Positions 46,253-60,618 are shown, numbered from the stretch's first letter. The stretch is 64,000 bases of DNA from Hyphomicrobiales bacterium (GCA_900471485.1 UCEU01000011.1:1-64000); one strand, 5' to 3'. Notes: a model not told the origin generated them from the sequence alone. Numbers and translations: made by a program.

Positions 46253-47430
46253 GCGCACGTCCGCTGAAGATTGCCGTCGTGGCGGGCGAGGTCTCAGGCG
46301 ACCTGCTTGGCGCCGATCTGATTGCCGCGCTGAAGCGTCGGTATGACGGGTCGATCGAACTGGTCGGCGTTGGCGGCGAGGGGCTCGAGGCCGAAGGGCT
46401 GCAATCGCTGTTCGATTATTCGGAACTGTCGATCATGGGCATCACCCAGGTTCTCTCCAAGCTGCCGACGCTGGTGAAGCGCATCCGCCAGACGGCGGCC
46501 GCCATCATCGCCGCCAGGCCGGATGTGCTCCTGATCATCGACAGCCCGGATTTCACTCACCGTGTCGCCAAGCGCGTGCGCACCGCTCTTCCCGACGTGC
46601 CTGTGGTGAACTACGTCTGCCCGAGCGTCTGGGCCTGGAAGGAATACCGCGCGCAGCGCATGCTCGCTTATGTCGATCATGTTCTGGCCGTGCTGCCTTT
46701 CGAGCCGGAGGCGATGCGCGTTCTCGGCGGGCCGCCGACCACCTATGTCGGCCACCGCCTTGCGGCTGACGCCAATCTTCTCGAGACCCGCCGCCTGCGG
46801 GCGCTGGCACCGGTGAAGACCAGCGCCGATATCAGGACGCTCATGCTTCTGCCCGGCTCGCGCGGATCGGAGATCACCAAGCTGCTGCCTTACTTCGGCG
46901 ATGCTATCGCCGAGTTCGTCGAGCGCAACGGCGAAACCCGCTTTGTCCTGCCGACAGTGACGCGCCGCGAGGGGATGGTCCGCGAGATCGTGAAAGACTG
47001 GAAGGTCAAACCCGAGATCGTTGTCGGCGCGCCCGCCAAGTGGAAGGCCTTCGCCGGCGCCGACGCCGCCATGGCGGCATCCGGCACGGTCATCCTGGAA
47101 CTCGGGCTATCGGGCGTCCCGGCCGTCTCCGTTTACAAGACCGACTGGATCATCAACGTGATGACGGGACGGATCAAAACCTGGACAGGCGCCATCCCGA
47201 ACCTGATCGCCGACTACGCCGTGGTGCCCGAATACATCAACGACGTGGTGCGTGGCGCGAGCCTCGCGCGCTGGATGGAAAAGCTCTCCGTGGACACCCT
47301 GCCGCGTCGCGCCATGATGGAGGGATATGATCTCGTCTGGCAACGAATGCAGACCGAAAAGCCGCCTGGCGAACACGCCGCGGAAGTTCTGCTGGATGTG
47401 GTCAAAAACAAAAAGCCCGGTCATCGCTGA
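46249..47430 (+). CDS. lpxB: Lipid-A-disaccharide synthase
   Basis: 393 aa. It joins lipid X and UDP-diacylglucosamine (GT19). The N-terminus is KIAVVAGEVSGDLLGADLI. YVCPSVWAWKEYRAQRM, LPGSRGSEI and AASGTVILELGLSGVPAVSVYKTDW (by position, ~283-307) are family motifs. ATG 46249 overlaps the lpxI stop (ATGA). It closes the operon; its last codons form the terminator hairpin. Confidence 0.97.
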   Translation: MSARPLKIAVVAGEVSGDLLGADLIAALKRRYDGSIELVGVGGEGLEAEGLQSLFDYSELSIMGITQVLSKLPTLVKRIRQTAAAIIAARPDVLLIIDSPDFTHRVAKRVRTALPDVPVVNYVCPSVWAWKEYRAQRMLAYVDHVLAVLPFEPEAMRVLGGPPTTYVGHRLAADANLLETRRLRALAPVKTSADIRTLMLLPGSRGSEITKLLPYFGDAIAEFVERNGETRFVLPTVTRREGMVREIVKDWKVKPEIVVGAPAKWKAFAGADAAMAASGTVILELGLSGVPAVSVYKTDWIINVMTGRIKTWTGAIPNLIADYAVVPEYINDVVRGASLARWMEKLSVDTLPRRAMMEGYDLVWQRMQTEKPPGEHAAEVLLDVVKNKKPGHR

Positions 47431-47446
47431 CCGGGCTTTCTTGTTT
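47412..47446. terminator. Bidirectional terminator between lpxB and gltA
   Basis: AAAGCCCGGTCA-tcgc-TGACCGGGCTTT is a 12-bp stem with A- and T-rich flanks. It includes the lpxB stop codon and lies 13 bases from the gltA stop, serving both convergent genes. Confidence 0.85.
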
Positions 47447-47459
47447 CTGAGAGCGCCTA

Positions 47460-48749
<1,290 letters not shown>

Positions 48750-48863
48750 TATGATCCTCCAAACTGGCGGGTGGCGCCATAAAAGCGCCATAGGGTTAAG
48801 CGTCGTCAGCGATAGCTATATGATCGCGGGCCTAATGCCAAGTTACCGTGATGCCATTTTGTG

Positions 48864-48898
48864 CATCGCAGTATCAACTTTTGGGCACTGCTGCGATG
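48864..48898 (-). promoter_or_regulatory. Inverted repeat upstream of gltA
   Basis: CATCGCAG (48864-48871) and CTGCGATG (48891-48898) are perfect 8-base arms with a 19-base gap, about 115 bases upstream of the gltA start. It may be an operator or leader stem. Confidence 0.35.
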
Positions 48899-49042
48899 AG
48901 CCCAATGCATAGCGGAAGTGCAAGGTTCCCAAGGCTTTTCACGCTTGCGACCGAAGCGTGATTTTCAAACGATTATTGTTGCCTGACAGGCGTTCTGCTT
49001 GCATTGTGGTTGCAGAGGCGGCCTGTTTGCGAGTGCGATTGC

Positions 49043-51496
49043 ATGCCCGAGTTGAAAACGATCGACGCCATGCCTGCGGCGCCCGACGCTGCGCGATTTT
49101 CCGTGACCTCGATCGATTTCGCCAACAGCGAACGTGCCGCTTCGATACGCCCGGCCCGAACGCAGTCACTAGCGCCATGGAAGGCGAGGGCGCTTGCCTC
49201 CGGCCGACAGGTCTGGCCGCGTGTCCGCGCCGCCGTATCGCATGAGGTGGATCACGGGCGTCTCTTCCTGGCCTCGCCGGTCCTTTTCGGTGGAGGCGCC
49301 GTTGCCTGGTTCCAGCTCGACGCTGATCTCTCGCTCTTCAGGCTGGCCGCCTGGGCAATGGTGCTCGCCATTGCGTTGCTGGTGGCGGGATATACGCGTC
49401 CGCTTGTCCGCAAGGCAGCGCTCGCCGGGCTGCTCGTCGTCGCCGGCATGGTCTCCGCGCAGGTCGAGACATGGAGGGCAGGCACCATAATGCTGGACTC
49501 GCCGGTGACGACCACGGTCACCGGCCGCATCGAACGCCGCGAGGGAGACGGCGAGGGGCGCTGGCGCTATGTCGTCGCCATCGCTGCGACACAGGATCCC
49601 GAGATCAGGCGCGCGCCGGAGCGGGTCACGGTCGTCGCCCGGGGCGCCAAGACGCCGTTCGAGATCGGTCAGTGGATCAGCGGCAGGGCGCGCCTGGTGT
49701 CCCCGAGCGGACCGGCGCTCCCCGGCCTCGACGACTTCGCGTTCTCGACCTATTTCGACGGCATCGGCGCCAACGGCTTTTTCTACGGCGCGCCCGCTGT
49801 CATTCCATCGCGCGATGGAATGGTGCCGATCGCGCGGCAGGGCGTGGTCGAAGGTCTCTACCGGCTGCGCAGCGAGATCGGTGATCGAATCCGGTCGATC
49901 CTGCCCGGCGACACCGGCGCCTTCGCCGCCTCGCTGGTGACCGACGAGCGCCGCGCGATCTCGCGCGAAACGACGGACGCTCTCCGCCAATCCGGCCTTG
50001 CGCATATCGTCGCCATATCAGGGCTCAACATGGCCTTGTCGGCGGGTATCTTCTTTGTAGGCCTGCGCAAGCTGCTTAGCCTCTTTCCCACGCTCGCCCA
50101 GGCCTATCCGACCAAGAAGATCGCCGCCGCTTTCGCACTATTCGGATTGACGGCCTACTACATGGTCTCGGGTTTCGCGGTCTCGGCCGAGAGGGCCTAC
50201 ATCATGATGGCGATCATGCTGACGGCGGTGCTCTTCGACAGGCCCTCGATCAGCCTGCGCAACATCGCGCTCTCCGCTCTCGCCATAATCGCATTGTCGC
50301 CATCAGAAGCGCTTGGCCCCAGCTTCCAGATGTCGTTTGCCGCGACACTGGCACTGGTCGCCGGTTACGGCCTCTGGATCGGCCGTCCGATGCGCGACAA
50401 TCCATTCCTGAAATTGCCGGCGATGAAGCCCGTGCTCGCCATAGGCGGCTTCTTCGGCGGTATCGTGCTGACCTCGATGATCGGTGGTTTTTCGACCGCG
50501 CTGTTCTCGATCGAACACTTCCACCGCATGAGCGGCTACGGCCTGCCGGCGAACCTGATGGCGATGCCCGTCATTTCCTTCGTCGTCATGCCGATGGGCA
50601 TGCTCGCCATGATCCTGACGCCGCTCGGCCTGGACGTCCTGCCCTGGAAGATCGCTGGCCTGGGACTCGACGTTGTCATCGCGATCGCCAAAATGGTCTC
50701 CGGCTGGGGCGGCAATGTCGATATCGGCCGTCTACCGGTGTGGTACTTTCCCGTCGCCGTGCTGGGGTTCCTGCTGATGATGCTGTTGCACACGCGGCTG
50801 CGTCATCTTGGGACCGCGGTCTTTGCGTTGGCGACACTGGCCGTGCTGTCCATATCGCAAGCACCGCCGCCGGATATCGTCATTGCCGAGGATGGAGGCC
50901 TCGTTGCGATCCTACGCGGCGACCGCATGGCCTCGAACAGAGTTCGTCCTCCCGATTTCATCTTTGGCCAATGGCAGCGCGCGCTGGCCGCCGAAGTTCA
51001 CGATCCACCTGAAGCGCTGAAGTCCGATTATCGGCCCAAGCCAAAAGCCCGCGGTAAGCCTGGCGAACGTCGCAGGCTGGATTTCAAGGAACAGCGGGAT
51101 GCGGCGAGCGCCATGCGCGCCTCGCTGGCGTCGGCAAGCGAGAACCGCTTTACGTGCGTGAAGGGCGCATGGTGTAGCGCAACCCTCGACAACGGCTACA
51201 AGATCACGGCGTTGGAGGACGTGGCCTATCTCGGCCCCGCCTGCGATACCGCGGACATCGTGATCACATCGGTACGCCTGCGCTTCGGCGAATGCCGCTC
51301 CGGCGCGCTGCTGTTCACCGGCGAAACGCTGCGCCGCTCGGGCGCCATAGAAATCCGCATTGACGAGCAGGGCGCACCGGTCGTCACCAAAAGCTATGAC
51401 AGTCTTGACCGTCCCTGGCTGCGGCACCGCGCCTATGACTGGCGAAGCGGCCAGTTCGATGGCGAGATGTCACCTGTCAGTGATAGCGACGAATAA
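49043..51496 (+). CDS. comEC: ComEC/Rec2 family membrane protein
   Basis: 817 aa. DUF4131 N-terminal region (about 60-230) with two or three spans, then the Competence domain (about 270-590), including [15 protein letters not shown] and many spans. In transformable bacteria ComEC is the inner-membrane DNA channel. The C-terminal 220 residues occupy the place of the metallo-beta-lactamase nuclease domain but lack an HxHxDH motif, so that domain is degenerate. No other com genes are nearby. ATG 49043 has a weak site. It ends overlapping the convergent lexA by 20 bases. Confidence 0.88.
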   Translation: MPELKTIDAMPAAPDAARFSVTSIDFANSERAASIRPARTQSLAPWKARALASGRQVWPRVRAAVSHEVDHGRLFLASPVLFGGGAVAWFQLDADLSLFRLAAWAMVLAIALLVAGYTRPLVRKAALAGLLVVAGMVSAQVETWRAGTIMLDSPVTTTVTGRIERREGDGEGRWRYVVAIAATQDPEIRRAPERVTVVARGAKTPFEIGQWISGRARLVSPSGPALPGLDDFAFSTYFDGIGANGFFYGAPAVIPSRDGMVPIARQGVVEGLYRLRSEIGDRIRSILPGDTGAFAASLVTDERRAISRETTDALRQSGLAHIVAISGLNMALSAGIFFVGLRKLLSLFPTLAQAYPTKKIAAAFALFGLTAYYMVSGFAVSAERAYIMMAIMLTAVLFDRPSISLRNIALSALAIIALSPSEALGPSFQMSFAATLALVAGYGLWIGRPMRDNPFLKLPAMKPVLAIGGFFGGIVLTSMIGGFSTALFSIEHFHRMSGYGLPANLMAMPVISFVVMPMGMLAMILTPLGLDVLPWKIAGLGLDVVIAIAKMVSGWGGNVDIGRLPVWYFPVAVLGFLLMMLLHTRLRHLGTAVFALATLAVLSISQAPPPDIVIAEDGGLVAILRGDRMASNRVRPPDFIFGQWQRALAAEVHDPPEALKSDYRPKPKARGKPGERRRLDFKEQRDAASAMRASLASASENRFTCVKGAWCSATLDNGYKITALEDVAYLGPACDTADIVITSVRLRFGECRSGALLFTGETLRRSGAIEIRIDEQGAPVVTKSYDSLDRPWLRHRAYDWRSGQFDGEMSPVSDSDE

Positions 51497-52202
51497 GTCC
51501 GACCAGCTTGCCCTGAACCTTCACCCGATCCGGTCCGAAGATGCGGGTCTCGTAAGCCGGGTTGGCGGCTTCCAGCGCGATCGACGCGCCCTTGCGGCGG
51601 AAGCGCTTCAACGTCGCTTCCTCGTCATCGACGAGCGCCACGACGATATCGCCTGGGTTGGCGGTGCTGCCGTTGCGGATGATGACCGTGTCGCCATCGA
51701 AGATGCCGGCGTCGATCATCGAATCGCCCTTGACCTCAAGCGCGTAGTGCTCGCCATTGCCCAGCATGTCGGCGGGAACGGTGATGTCGTGCGTATTGTT
51801 CTGGATCGCCGAGATCGGCACGCCGGCGGCGATGCGGCCCATGACCGGAACGGAGACGGAATTGCCGTTGTCGGCGCTCGGCGCCGGCTTTGGCGGGGCG
51901 GGCGGCGCGACCGGCTGTGGCTTGCCGAGGCTGCCCTCGATGACGCTCGGCGAAAAGCCGCGGCGCGGCTGCAGGCTCGGGTTATAGGCTTCCGGCAGCT
52001 TGATGACCTCGAGCGCGCGCGCCCGGTTCGGCAGCCGGCGAATGAAGCCGCGTTCCTCGAGCGCCGTGATCAGGCGATGGATGCCCGATTTCGATGCGAG
52101 ATCCAGCGCATCCTTCATCTCGTCGAAAGACGGGGGTACGCCCGACTCCTTCATTCGCTCGTGAATGAAGAGAAGAAGCTCCTGTTGCTTGCGCGTCAGC
52201 AT
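51477..52202 (-). CDS. lexA: LexA SOS repressor
   Basis: 241 aa. The N-terminal winged helix-turn-helix is [20 protein letters not shown] to about residue 68. A Pro-rich linker of about 40 residues follows, longer than in E. coli. Self-cleavage would occur at Ala126-Gly127, with catalytic Ser161 (KGDSM) and Lys199. It represses DNA-repair genes until RecA activation. An SOS box of alphaproteobacterial type lies in its own promoter, so it is autoregulated. Confidence 0.97.
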   Translation of the reverse strand: MLTRKQQELLLFIHERMKESGVPPSFDEMKDALDLASKSGIHRLITALEERGFIRRLPNRARALEVIKLPEAYNPSLQPRRGFSPSVIEGSLGKPQPVAPPAPPKPAPSADNGNSVSVPVMGRIAAGVPISAIQNNTHDITVPADMLGNGEHYALEVKGDSMIDAGIFDGDTVIIRNGSTANPGDIVVALVDDEEATLKRFRRKGASIALEAANPAYETRIFGPDRVKVQGKLVGLIRRYH

Positions 52203-52243
52203 CGAGTTGGACCCCAGAGTTGTGAAACAAAGCCAGAACAGAC

Positions 52244-52270
52244 ACTATATGTTCCATATGTGTTCCGCAA
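52244..52270 (-). promoter_or_regulatory. lexA promoter with SOS box
   Basis: On the reverse strand TTGCGG (52265-52270) and TATAGT (52244-52249) bracket GAAC-ACATATG-GAAC, i.e. GTTC-N7-GTTC at 52251-52265 on the forward strand. This is the canonical alphaproteobacterial LexA site, filling the whole spacer. The spacer is 15-16 bases depending on where the -35 box is set. Confidence 0.85.
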
Positions 52271-52403
52271 GTGCCTAAATTTTCGTAAAGCTTGCTTCCA
52301 ACTTGTCGCGTTTTTGCGCTTCATTTGATCGAAGCGGCCGCAGTGGCTTGAATTGTCGCCGTAGTCGGCGCACATCTTGCCGCATTCGAGGAGAGGATCT
52401 GCC

Positions 52404-53285
52404 ATGGAAGCCCATCCGCTGGATCACGTCGTTCTGCCTGTCGCGAATCTCGGCCAGGCCCGTGAGAGGCTGGGTAAGCTCGGCTTCACCATCGCCGCCG
52501 ATGCGCTGCATCCTTTCGGAACGGCGAATGCCTGCATCTTCTTCGCCGACAAAACATATCTTGAGCCGCTGGCCGTCGCCGATGCCGACAGCTACGAGGC
52601 GTCGGTCAAGCATGGAAACGTCTTCACCGGCCGCGACCGCGCATTCCGTTTCCGCTGCGGCGCGGAGGGGCTGTCCGCCGTCGTCTTCGGCACGGCTGAC
52701 GCCGATCGCGATCACGGCCGCTTCAAGGCGGAGCGGCTCAGCGGCGGCGACATGCTGACATTCGCACGACCGATGAAGATGCCGGATGGCTCCGAAAGCA
52801 CGGCGGCCTTCAAGCTCGCCTTCGCCGCCGATCTCCGCGCGCCGGACTTTTTCAGCTTCGCCTGCGAACGGACCAATCCGCTGCCGGCCGATCGTGGCAC
52901 GCTCGAAACCCATGCCAACGGCGTAACCGGCATTTCAGAGATCGTGCTGACCGCGCCGGATCCGAAGGCCTTCGCGCCATTCCTGCGGCTTGCCGCTTCC
53001 GCTTCAGCGAGCCGCGAGGAGGCCTTTGGCGTCAGTCTTGCGCTCCCCAATGTGCGGCTCTGCATCCTGTCACCGTCGGGGCTGGACGCCTATTACGACA
53101 TGCCGGCGCCGAGCAGCGATCCGGGGTTGCGCGGCGCGGCGATTGTCTGCTCGGTTGCCGATCTCGCCGTGACAGAAGCGTATTTGGCTGCTAACGGGAT
53201 CACCTACACGCGCAAGAACAATCGAATTCTGGCGAAGGCCGCGCCCGGGCAGGGCGTGCTCTTTGCCTTCGAGGAGAAACGATGA
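52404..53285 (+). CDS. VOC family protein (two-domain, glyoxalase-like)
   Basis: 293 aa. Two VOC units: first [20 protein letters not shown], second from about 170 ([20 protein letters not shown]). It resembles the Glyoxalase_3-type proteins found widely in alphaproteobacteria. The substrate is unknown. GAGGAGAGG precedes ATG 52404. The stop overlaps the kdsA start (ATGA), so it is translated with kdsA. Confidence 0.85.
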   Translation: MEAHPLDHVVLPVANLGQARERLGKLGFTIAADALHPFGTANACIFFADKTYLEPLAVADADSYEASVKHGNVFTGRDRAFRFRCGAEGLSAVVFGTADADRDHGRFKAERLSGGDMLTFARPMKMPDGSESTAAFKLAFAADLRAPDFFSFACERTNPLPADRGTLETHANGVTGISEIVLTAPDPKAFAPFLRLAASASASREEAFGVSLALPNVRLCILSPSGLDAYYDMPAPSSDPGLRGAAIVCSVADLAVTEAYLAANGITYTRKNNRILAKAAPGQGVLFAFEEKR

Positions 53286-54124
53286 GCCAGACAAATTCCG
53301 AAGTCGCAGTCGGCGAAGGCGCCGCACGCGTCGCATTTTCCAACACCGGCAAGCTGTCGCTGATCGCCGGTCCCTGCCAGATGGAGAGCCGCGACCATGC
53401 CTTCATGATCGCCGGTGTCCTCAAGGAACTCTGCGACAAGCTCGGCATCGGCCTCGTCTACAAGTCCTCCTTCGACAAGGCGAACCGCACCTCGCTGTCG
53501 GCCCAGCGCGGCATCGGCCTGGAAACAGCGCTCGAGGTCTTCTCCGACCTCAAGAAGGAGTACGGTTTCCCTGTCCTGACCGACATCCACACCGAGGAGC
53601 AGTGCGCGGAAGTCGCGACCGTTGTCGACATCCTGCAGATCCCGGCTTTTCTCAGTCGCCAGACGGACCTGTTGGTCGCCGCCGCCAAGACCGGCCGCGT
53701 GATCAACGTCAAGAAGGGCCAGTTCCTGGCGCCCTGGGACATGAAGAACGTGCTTGCCAAGCTCAACGACAGTGGAAACCCGAATATCCTGCTCTGCGAG
53801 CGCGGTGCCTCCTTCGGCTATAACACGCTGGTATCGGACATGCGTTCGCTGCCGATCATGGCGGGCCTCGGCGCGCCTGTGGTGTTCGATGCCACCCATT
53901 CGGTGCAGCAGCCGGGCGGGCAGGGCGGCTCCAGCGGCGGCCAGCGCGAGTTCGTGGAAACCCTGGCGCGCGCGGCCGTTGCCGTCGGCGTCGCCGGTGT
54001 CTTCGTCGAGACGCACGAGGATCCCGACAATGCACCGTCGGATGGCCCGAACATGGTCTATCTGAAGGATATGCCGCGCCTTCTCGAAAAGCTTCTCGCC
54101 TTCGACGCCATCGCGAAGGGCTGA
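53282..54124 (+). CDS. kdsA: 3-deoxy-8-phosphooctulonate synthase
   Basis: 280 aa. It condenses PEP with arabinose-5-phosphate to Kdo-8-phosphate for LPS inner core. Motifs: [40 protein letters not shown] and [35 protein letters not shown] completes the family. It draws PEP from the enolase encoded next door and complements the lipid A genes at 43-47 kb. Confidence 0.97.
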   Translation: MSQTNSEVAVGEGAARVAFSNTGKLSLIAGPCQMESRDHAFMIAGVLKELCDKLGIGLVYKSSFDKANRTSLSAQRGIGLETALEVFSDLKKEYGFPVLTDIHTEEQCAEVATVVDILQIPAFLSRQTDLLVAAAKTGRVINVKKGQFLAPWDMKNVLAKLNDSGNPNILLCERGASFGYNTLVSDMRSLPIMAGLGAPVVFDATHSVQQPGGQGGSSGGQREFVETLARAAVAVGVAGVFVETHEDPDNAPSDGPNMVYLKDMPRLLEKLLAFDAIAKG

Positions 54125-54202
54125 CGTTCAAAAGACTGACACGATCATGTAATACGCCACCCACGAACTTCGTCGCATCGCAGACGCAAAGCGCCATTGT
54201 AA

Positions 54203-55540
<1,338 letters not shown>

Positions 55541-55563
55541 GTCATCTGATTTCAAGTCTTTGG

Positions 55564-55594
55564 AACCCGCGCTTTAAGGAGCGCGGGTTTTTTG
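55564..55594 (+). terminator. Rho-independent terminator of eno
   Basis: AACCCGCGCT (55564-55573) and AGCGCGGGTT (55580-55589) form a 10-bp stem with loop ttaagg, followed by TTTTTG. Confidence 0.9.
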
Positions 55595-55678
55595 TTGCGC
55601 CGCCTTCATAGTCAACGGACGGTTAATCTCTGCTCGGTAGTCTGGCCGATAAGGGTAATGCGTTTCGAGAATGCGTGT

Positions 55679-55999
55679 ATGTGGACCAAGCATCATAAGA
55701 AGAAAAAGATCGGCCGTTTCGTCATTCCGGCGATGACGGTCGCGTTTCTCTCCTATTTCGGCTACCATTGCATCCACGGAGACTACGGTCTGCGCGCCAC
55801 CGAGGTGTTCGAGCGTCAGCGTGTCGCGCGCGAGCGGGAACTGGCTGTGTTGAAGGCCAAGCGCGAGCATCTGGAAAAGCAGGTCGCGCTCTTGAGCGAT
55901 GGTTCGATGGACAAGGACATGCTGGACGAGAAAGCCCGTCTCCAGCTGAATATGTCGCGCGCCGACGAGATCGTTATTTTCAGCCATTATTCCAATTAA
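55679..55999 (+). CDS. ftsB: FtsB/DivIC-family septum formation initiator
   Basis: 106 aa. Short basic N-terminus, one membrane span at about 13-30, then a coiled coil (ERQRVARERELAVLKAKREHL region, 45-72) and the C-terminal EKARLQLNMSRADEIVIF. It fits FtsB, which with FtsL and FtsQ links the divisome to septal peptidoglycan synthesis. ATG 55679 matches relatives; ATG 55658 is also in frame. It precedes pdhA on the same strand. Confidence 0.88.
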   Translation: MWTKHHKKKKIGRFVIPAMTVAFLSYFGYHCIHGDYGLRATEVFERQRVARERELAVLKAKREHLEKQVALLSDGSMDKDMLDEKARLQLNMSRADEIVIFSHYSN

Positions 56000-56092
56000 C
56001 TGAAAACAAGTTAATCGTAATATTGTCAGCGTTATCAATTGTTTAGTGCTGAATACGAGCCATGCATTTATGGCATTGCTGTGGCCAAGTTT

Positions 56093-56140
56093 CTTCCCTA
56101 TGGTACGCCCCACCCAAGAACCGATAAACCCATAGGGAGG
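56093..56140 (+). promoter_or_regulatory. 11-bp helix sequestering the pdhA ribosome-binding site
   Basis: CTTCCCTATGG (56093-56103) pairs with CCATAGGGAGG (56130-56140) over all 11 positions, with one G-U. The loop is 26 bases. The entire GGGAGG Shine-Dalgarno sequence lies in the second arm, 5 bases from ATG 56146. As RNA, this would mask initiation. As DNA it would read as an operator palindrome. Which is correct cannot be told from sequence. Confidence 0.55.
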
Positions 56141-56145
56141 GTTGA

Positions 56146-57192
56146 ATGGCGCCGCGAAAAAACGCGACCGTTTCCAGCCGCAAGACCAGCGCGAAACCAG
56201 CTAACAAGGCATCGAATGGCGGCCCCGTTGCCGATTTCGATCGCGACGAGGAGCTGAAGGCCTATCGCGAAATGCTGCTTATCCGCCGCTTCGAAGAGAA
56301 GGCGGGCCAGCTTTACGGCATGGGTTTCATCGGCGGTTTCTGTCACCTCTACATCGGTCAGGAAGCTGTCGTCGTCGGCATGCAGATGGCGCAGAAGGAA
56401 GGTGACCAGGTCATCACCGCTTACCGCGACCACGGTCACATGCTGGCAACCGGCATGACCGCACGCGGTGTCATGGCCGAGCTGACCGGCCGCATCGACG
56501 GCTACTCCCGTGGCAAGGGCGGCTCGATGCACATGTTCTCCAAGGAGAAGCATTTCTACGGCGGTCACGGTATCGTCGGCGCCCAGGTGTCGCTCGGCAC
56601 CGGTCTCGCCTTCGCCAACCGCTATCGCGGCAATGACAGCGTCTCGATCGCCTATTTCGGCGACGGCGCCGCCAACCAGGGCCAGGTCTACGAGAGCTTC
56701 AACATGGCTGCTCTCTGGAAGCTCCCGATCATCTACATCATCGAAAACAACCGTTACGCCATGGGTACGTCCACGGCCCGCGCCACGGCGCAGTCGAACT
56801 ACTCGCTGCGCGGTTCCGGCTTCGGCATCCCAGGCGTCCAGGTCGACGGCATGGATGTTCGCGCCGTCAAGGCTGCGGCCGACGAGGCGCTTGAGCATTG
56901 CCGTTCCGGCAAGGGTCCGATCATTCTCGAAATGCTGACCTATCGCTATCGCGGCCACTCCATGTCCGACCCGGCCAAGTATCGCTCCAAGGAAGAAGTG
57001 CAGAAGATGCGCTCCGAGCAGGACCCGATCGAGCAGGTCAAGGCACGCCTCATCGAAAAGGGCTGGGCCAGCGAGGACGATCTCAAGGCGGTCGACAAGG
57101 ACGTTCGCGACATCGTCGCCGATAGCGCCGACTTCGCCCAGGCCGCACCGGAGCCGGATGCGTCCGAGCTCTACACCGACATTCTGCTGTAA
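56146..57192 (+). CDS. pdhA: Pyruvate dehydrogenase E1 component, alpha subunit
   Basis: 348 aa. With PdhB it decarboxylates pyruvate using thiamine diphosphate. The N-terminus is basic and Ala/Ser-rich. ThDP motif [20 protein letters not shown] starts near residue 168; [15 protein letters not shown] carries the conserved phosphorylation-loop-like segment seen in mitochondrial E1-alpha. It starts the pdhABC series, 18 bases before pdhB. Confidence 0.97.
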   Translation: MAPRKNATVSSRKTSAKPANKASNGGPVADFDRDEELKAYREMLLIRRFEEKAGQLYGMGFIGGFCHLYIGQEAVVVGMQMAQKEGDQVITAYRDHGHMLATGMTARGVMAELTGRIDGYSRGKGGSMHMFSKEKHFYGGHGIVGAQVSLGTGLAFANRYRGNDSVSIAYFGDGAANQGQVYESFNMAALWKLPIIYIIENNRYAMGTSTARATAQSNYSLRGSGFGIPGVQVDGMDVRAVKAAADEALEHCRSGKGPIILEMLTYRYRGHSMSDPAKYRSKEEVQKMRSEQDPIEQVKARLIEKGWASEDDLKAVDKDVRDIVADSADFAQAAPEPDASELYTDILL

Positions 57193-57209
57193 TCGGGGAG
57201 GGTAGACCC

Positions 57210-58592
<1,383 letters not shown>

Positions 58593-58610
58593 CAAGGGAA
58601 GGGTATTTCG

Positions 58611-59957
58611 ATGCCTATCAACATCACGATGCCTGCCCTGTCTCCGACCATGGAAGAGGGCAACCTCGCCAAGTGGCTGGTCAAGGAAGGCGATACGGTT
58701 AAGTCTGGCGATGTCATCGCCGAGATCGAAACCGACAAGGCGACGATGGAAGTCGAAGCGGTCGACGAAGGTGTGGTCGCCAAGCTCGTCGTTCCCGCCG
58801 GCACCGAAGGCGTCAAGGTCAATGCCTTGATCGCCGTTCTGGCCGCCGATGGCGAAGATGTCGCTGCCGCAGCAAGCGACGCTGGCTCGGCTGCTCCGGC
58901 ACCGAAGGCTGCCGAAGCGCCGAAGGCCGAAGCAAAGACCGAAGCCGCTCCGGCTCCGGCGGCAGCCCCCGCAGCTGCCCCGGTATCCGCAGCAGCGCCT
59001 GCCGCTGCTTCCACGGGCAACCGCACCTTCTCCTCGCCGCTCGCGCGTCGTCTGGCGAAGGAAGCCGGTATCGATCTGTCGGCTGTCGCAGGCTCCGGCC
59101 CGCATGGCCGCGTCGTCAAGAGCGACGTAGAAGCCGCCGTTGCCGGTGGTGGCGCCAAGGCTGCCCCTGCCGCTGCTCCGCAGGCTGCCGCATCAGCTCC
59201 TGCCGCCGCACCGAAGGGCGCATCCGACGAGACCGTTCTGAAGCTGTTCGAGCCGGGTTCCTACGAACTCGTGCCGCATGACGGCATGCGCAAGGTCATC
59301 GCCAAGCGTCTGGTCGAATCCAAGCAGACCGTGCCGCACTTCTACGTCACCGTCGATTGCGAGCTTGATGCGCTGCTGGCGCTGCGCGCCCAGCTCAACG
59401 ACGCCGCTCCCCGCAAGGAGGGCGCGCCGGCCTACAAGCTGTCGGTCAACGACATGGTCATCAAGGCCATGGCGCTTGCGCTGCGCGACGTTCCGGATGC
59501 CAACGTTTCCTGGACGGAAGCCAACATGGTCAAGCACAAGCACGCCGATGTCGGCGTCGCTGTCTCGATCCCGGGCGGCCTGATCACCCCGATCATCCGC
59601 AAGGCCGAGGAAAAGACTCTGTCGGCCATCTCCAACGAGATGCGCGACCTCGGCAAGCGTGCCAAGGACCGCAAGCTGAAGCCTGAGGAATATCAGGGTG
59701 GCACCTCGTCGGTCTCCAACATGGGCATGATGGGCGTCAAGCACTTTGCAGCCGTCATCAACCCGCCGCACGCAACGATCCTCGCGGTCGGCGCGGGCGA
59801 GCAGCGCCCTGTCGTCAAGAACGGCCAGCTGGCTGTCGCCACCGTGATGACCGTCACGCTGTCGACCGACCATCGCTGCGTCGATGGCGCATTGGGCGCG
59901 GAGCTGTTGCAGGCGTTCAAGGGCTACATCGAAAACCCGATGGGCATGCTCGTCTGA
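58611..59957 (+). CDS. pdhC: Dihydrolipoamide acetyltransferase (PDH E2)
   Basis: 448 aa. One lipoyl domain (1-80, Lys43), an Ala/Pro linker, the peripheral-subunit-binding domain (about 138-176, [20 protein letters not shown]) and the catalytic 2-oxoacid acyltransferase domain. The active site is DHRCVDG with His421 and Asp425 (HxxxD). It forms the PDH core and makes acetyl-CoA. Its first 80 codons are nearly the same as those of pdhB. Confidence 0.97.
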   Translation: MPINITMPALSPTMEEGNLAKWLVKEGDTVKSGDVIAEIETDKATMEVEAVDEGVVAKLVVPAGTEGVKVNALIAVLAADGEDVAAAASDAGSAAPAPKAAEAPKAEAKTEAAPAPAAAPAAAPVSAAAPAAASTGNRTFSSPLARRLAKEAGIDLSAVAGSGPHGRVVKSDVEAAVAGGGAKAAPAAAPQAAASAPAAAPKGASDETVLKLFEPGSYELVPHDGMRKVIAKRLVESKQTVPHFYVTVDCELDALLALRAQLNDAAPRKEGAPAYKLSVNDMVIKAMALALRDVPDANVSWTEANMVKHKHADVGVAVSIPGGLITPIIRKAEEKTLSAISNEMRDLGKRAKDRKLKPEEYQGGTSSVSNMGMMGVKHFAAVINPPHATILAVGAGEQRPVVKNGQLAVATVMTVTLSTDHRCVDGALGAELLQAFKGYIENPMGMLV

Positions 59958-59976
59958 TCAAACGGCGGAGGCGGAA

Positions 59977-60618
59977 ATGACGAAGACCGTTCTTTGCTAT
60001 GGTGATAGCCTGACCTGGGGTTATGACGCCGCGTCCGTCGGCCGTCATGAGTACAAGGATCGTTGGCCGAGTGCGCTTCAGGCTGCACTCGGCAACGAAG
60101 TCAGGGTCATCGCCGAGGGACTGAACGGCCGTACGACCGCCTTCGACGACCATCTGGCCGATTGCGACCGCAACGGCGCCCGCGTCCTGCCGACCATCCT
60201 GCAGACGCATGCGCCGCTCGATCTCGTCATTCTGCTCCTCGGCACCAACGACATGAAGAATGTCGTGGCCGGATCGGCCTTCGCCGCCTGCCAGGGCATC
60301 GCCCGGCTGGTACGGCTGATCCGCAACCACGCCTGGCCGTTCGATTTCGACGTCCCGGATATCCTGATCGTCGCGCCGCCGAGGATTTGCGAGACGGCCA
60401 ACGTGCCCTTCGCTGCGTCTTTCGTTGGCGGCATCGAGGAATCGGCAATGCTGGCGACGCTCTACCGGGACCTCGCCGACGAGCTCGGCTGTGGTTTCTT
60501 CGACAGCAATTCGGTCGCCAGGACGACGCCGCTCGACGGCATCCATCTCGACGCCGAAAATACCCGCGCTCTCGGGCGCGGCATGGAATCGACCGTGCGG
60601 ATGATGTTGGGGCTTTGA
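59977..60618 (+). CDS. SGNH/GDSL hydrolase (arylesterase-like)
   Basis: 213 aa. Block I is CYGDSLTWGY (nucleophile Ser11), block III LLGTNDMKNV (Asn), and block V DGIHLDAEN (Asp/His). No signal peptide, so it is cytosolic. Similar proteins are called arylesterase or acyl-CoA thioesterase I-like. ATG 59977 follows GGAGGCGG. It sits 19 bases after pdhC and 2 bases before the acetyltransferase, within the PDH operon. The substrate is unknown; a thioester or acyl-lipoyl compound is only a guess. Confidence 0.88.
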   Translation: MTKTVLCYGDSLTWGYDAASVGRHEYKDRWPSALQAALGNEVRVIAEGLNGRTTAFDDHLADCDRNGARVLPTILQTHAPLDLVILLLGTNDMKNVVAGSAFAACQGIARLVRLIRNHAWPFDFDVPDILIVAPPRICETANVPFAASFVGGIEESAMLATLYRDLADELGCGFFDSNSVARTTPLDGIHLDAENTRALGRGMESTVRMMLGL

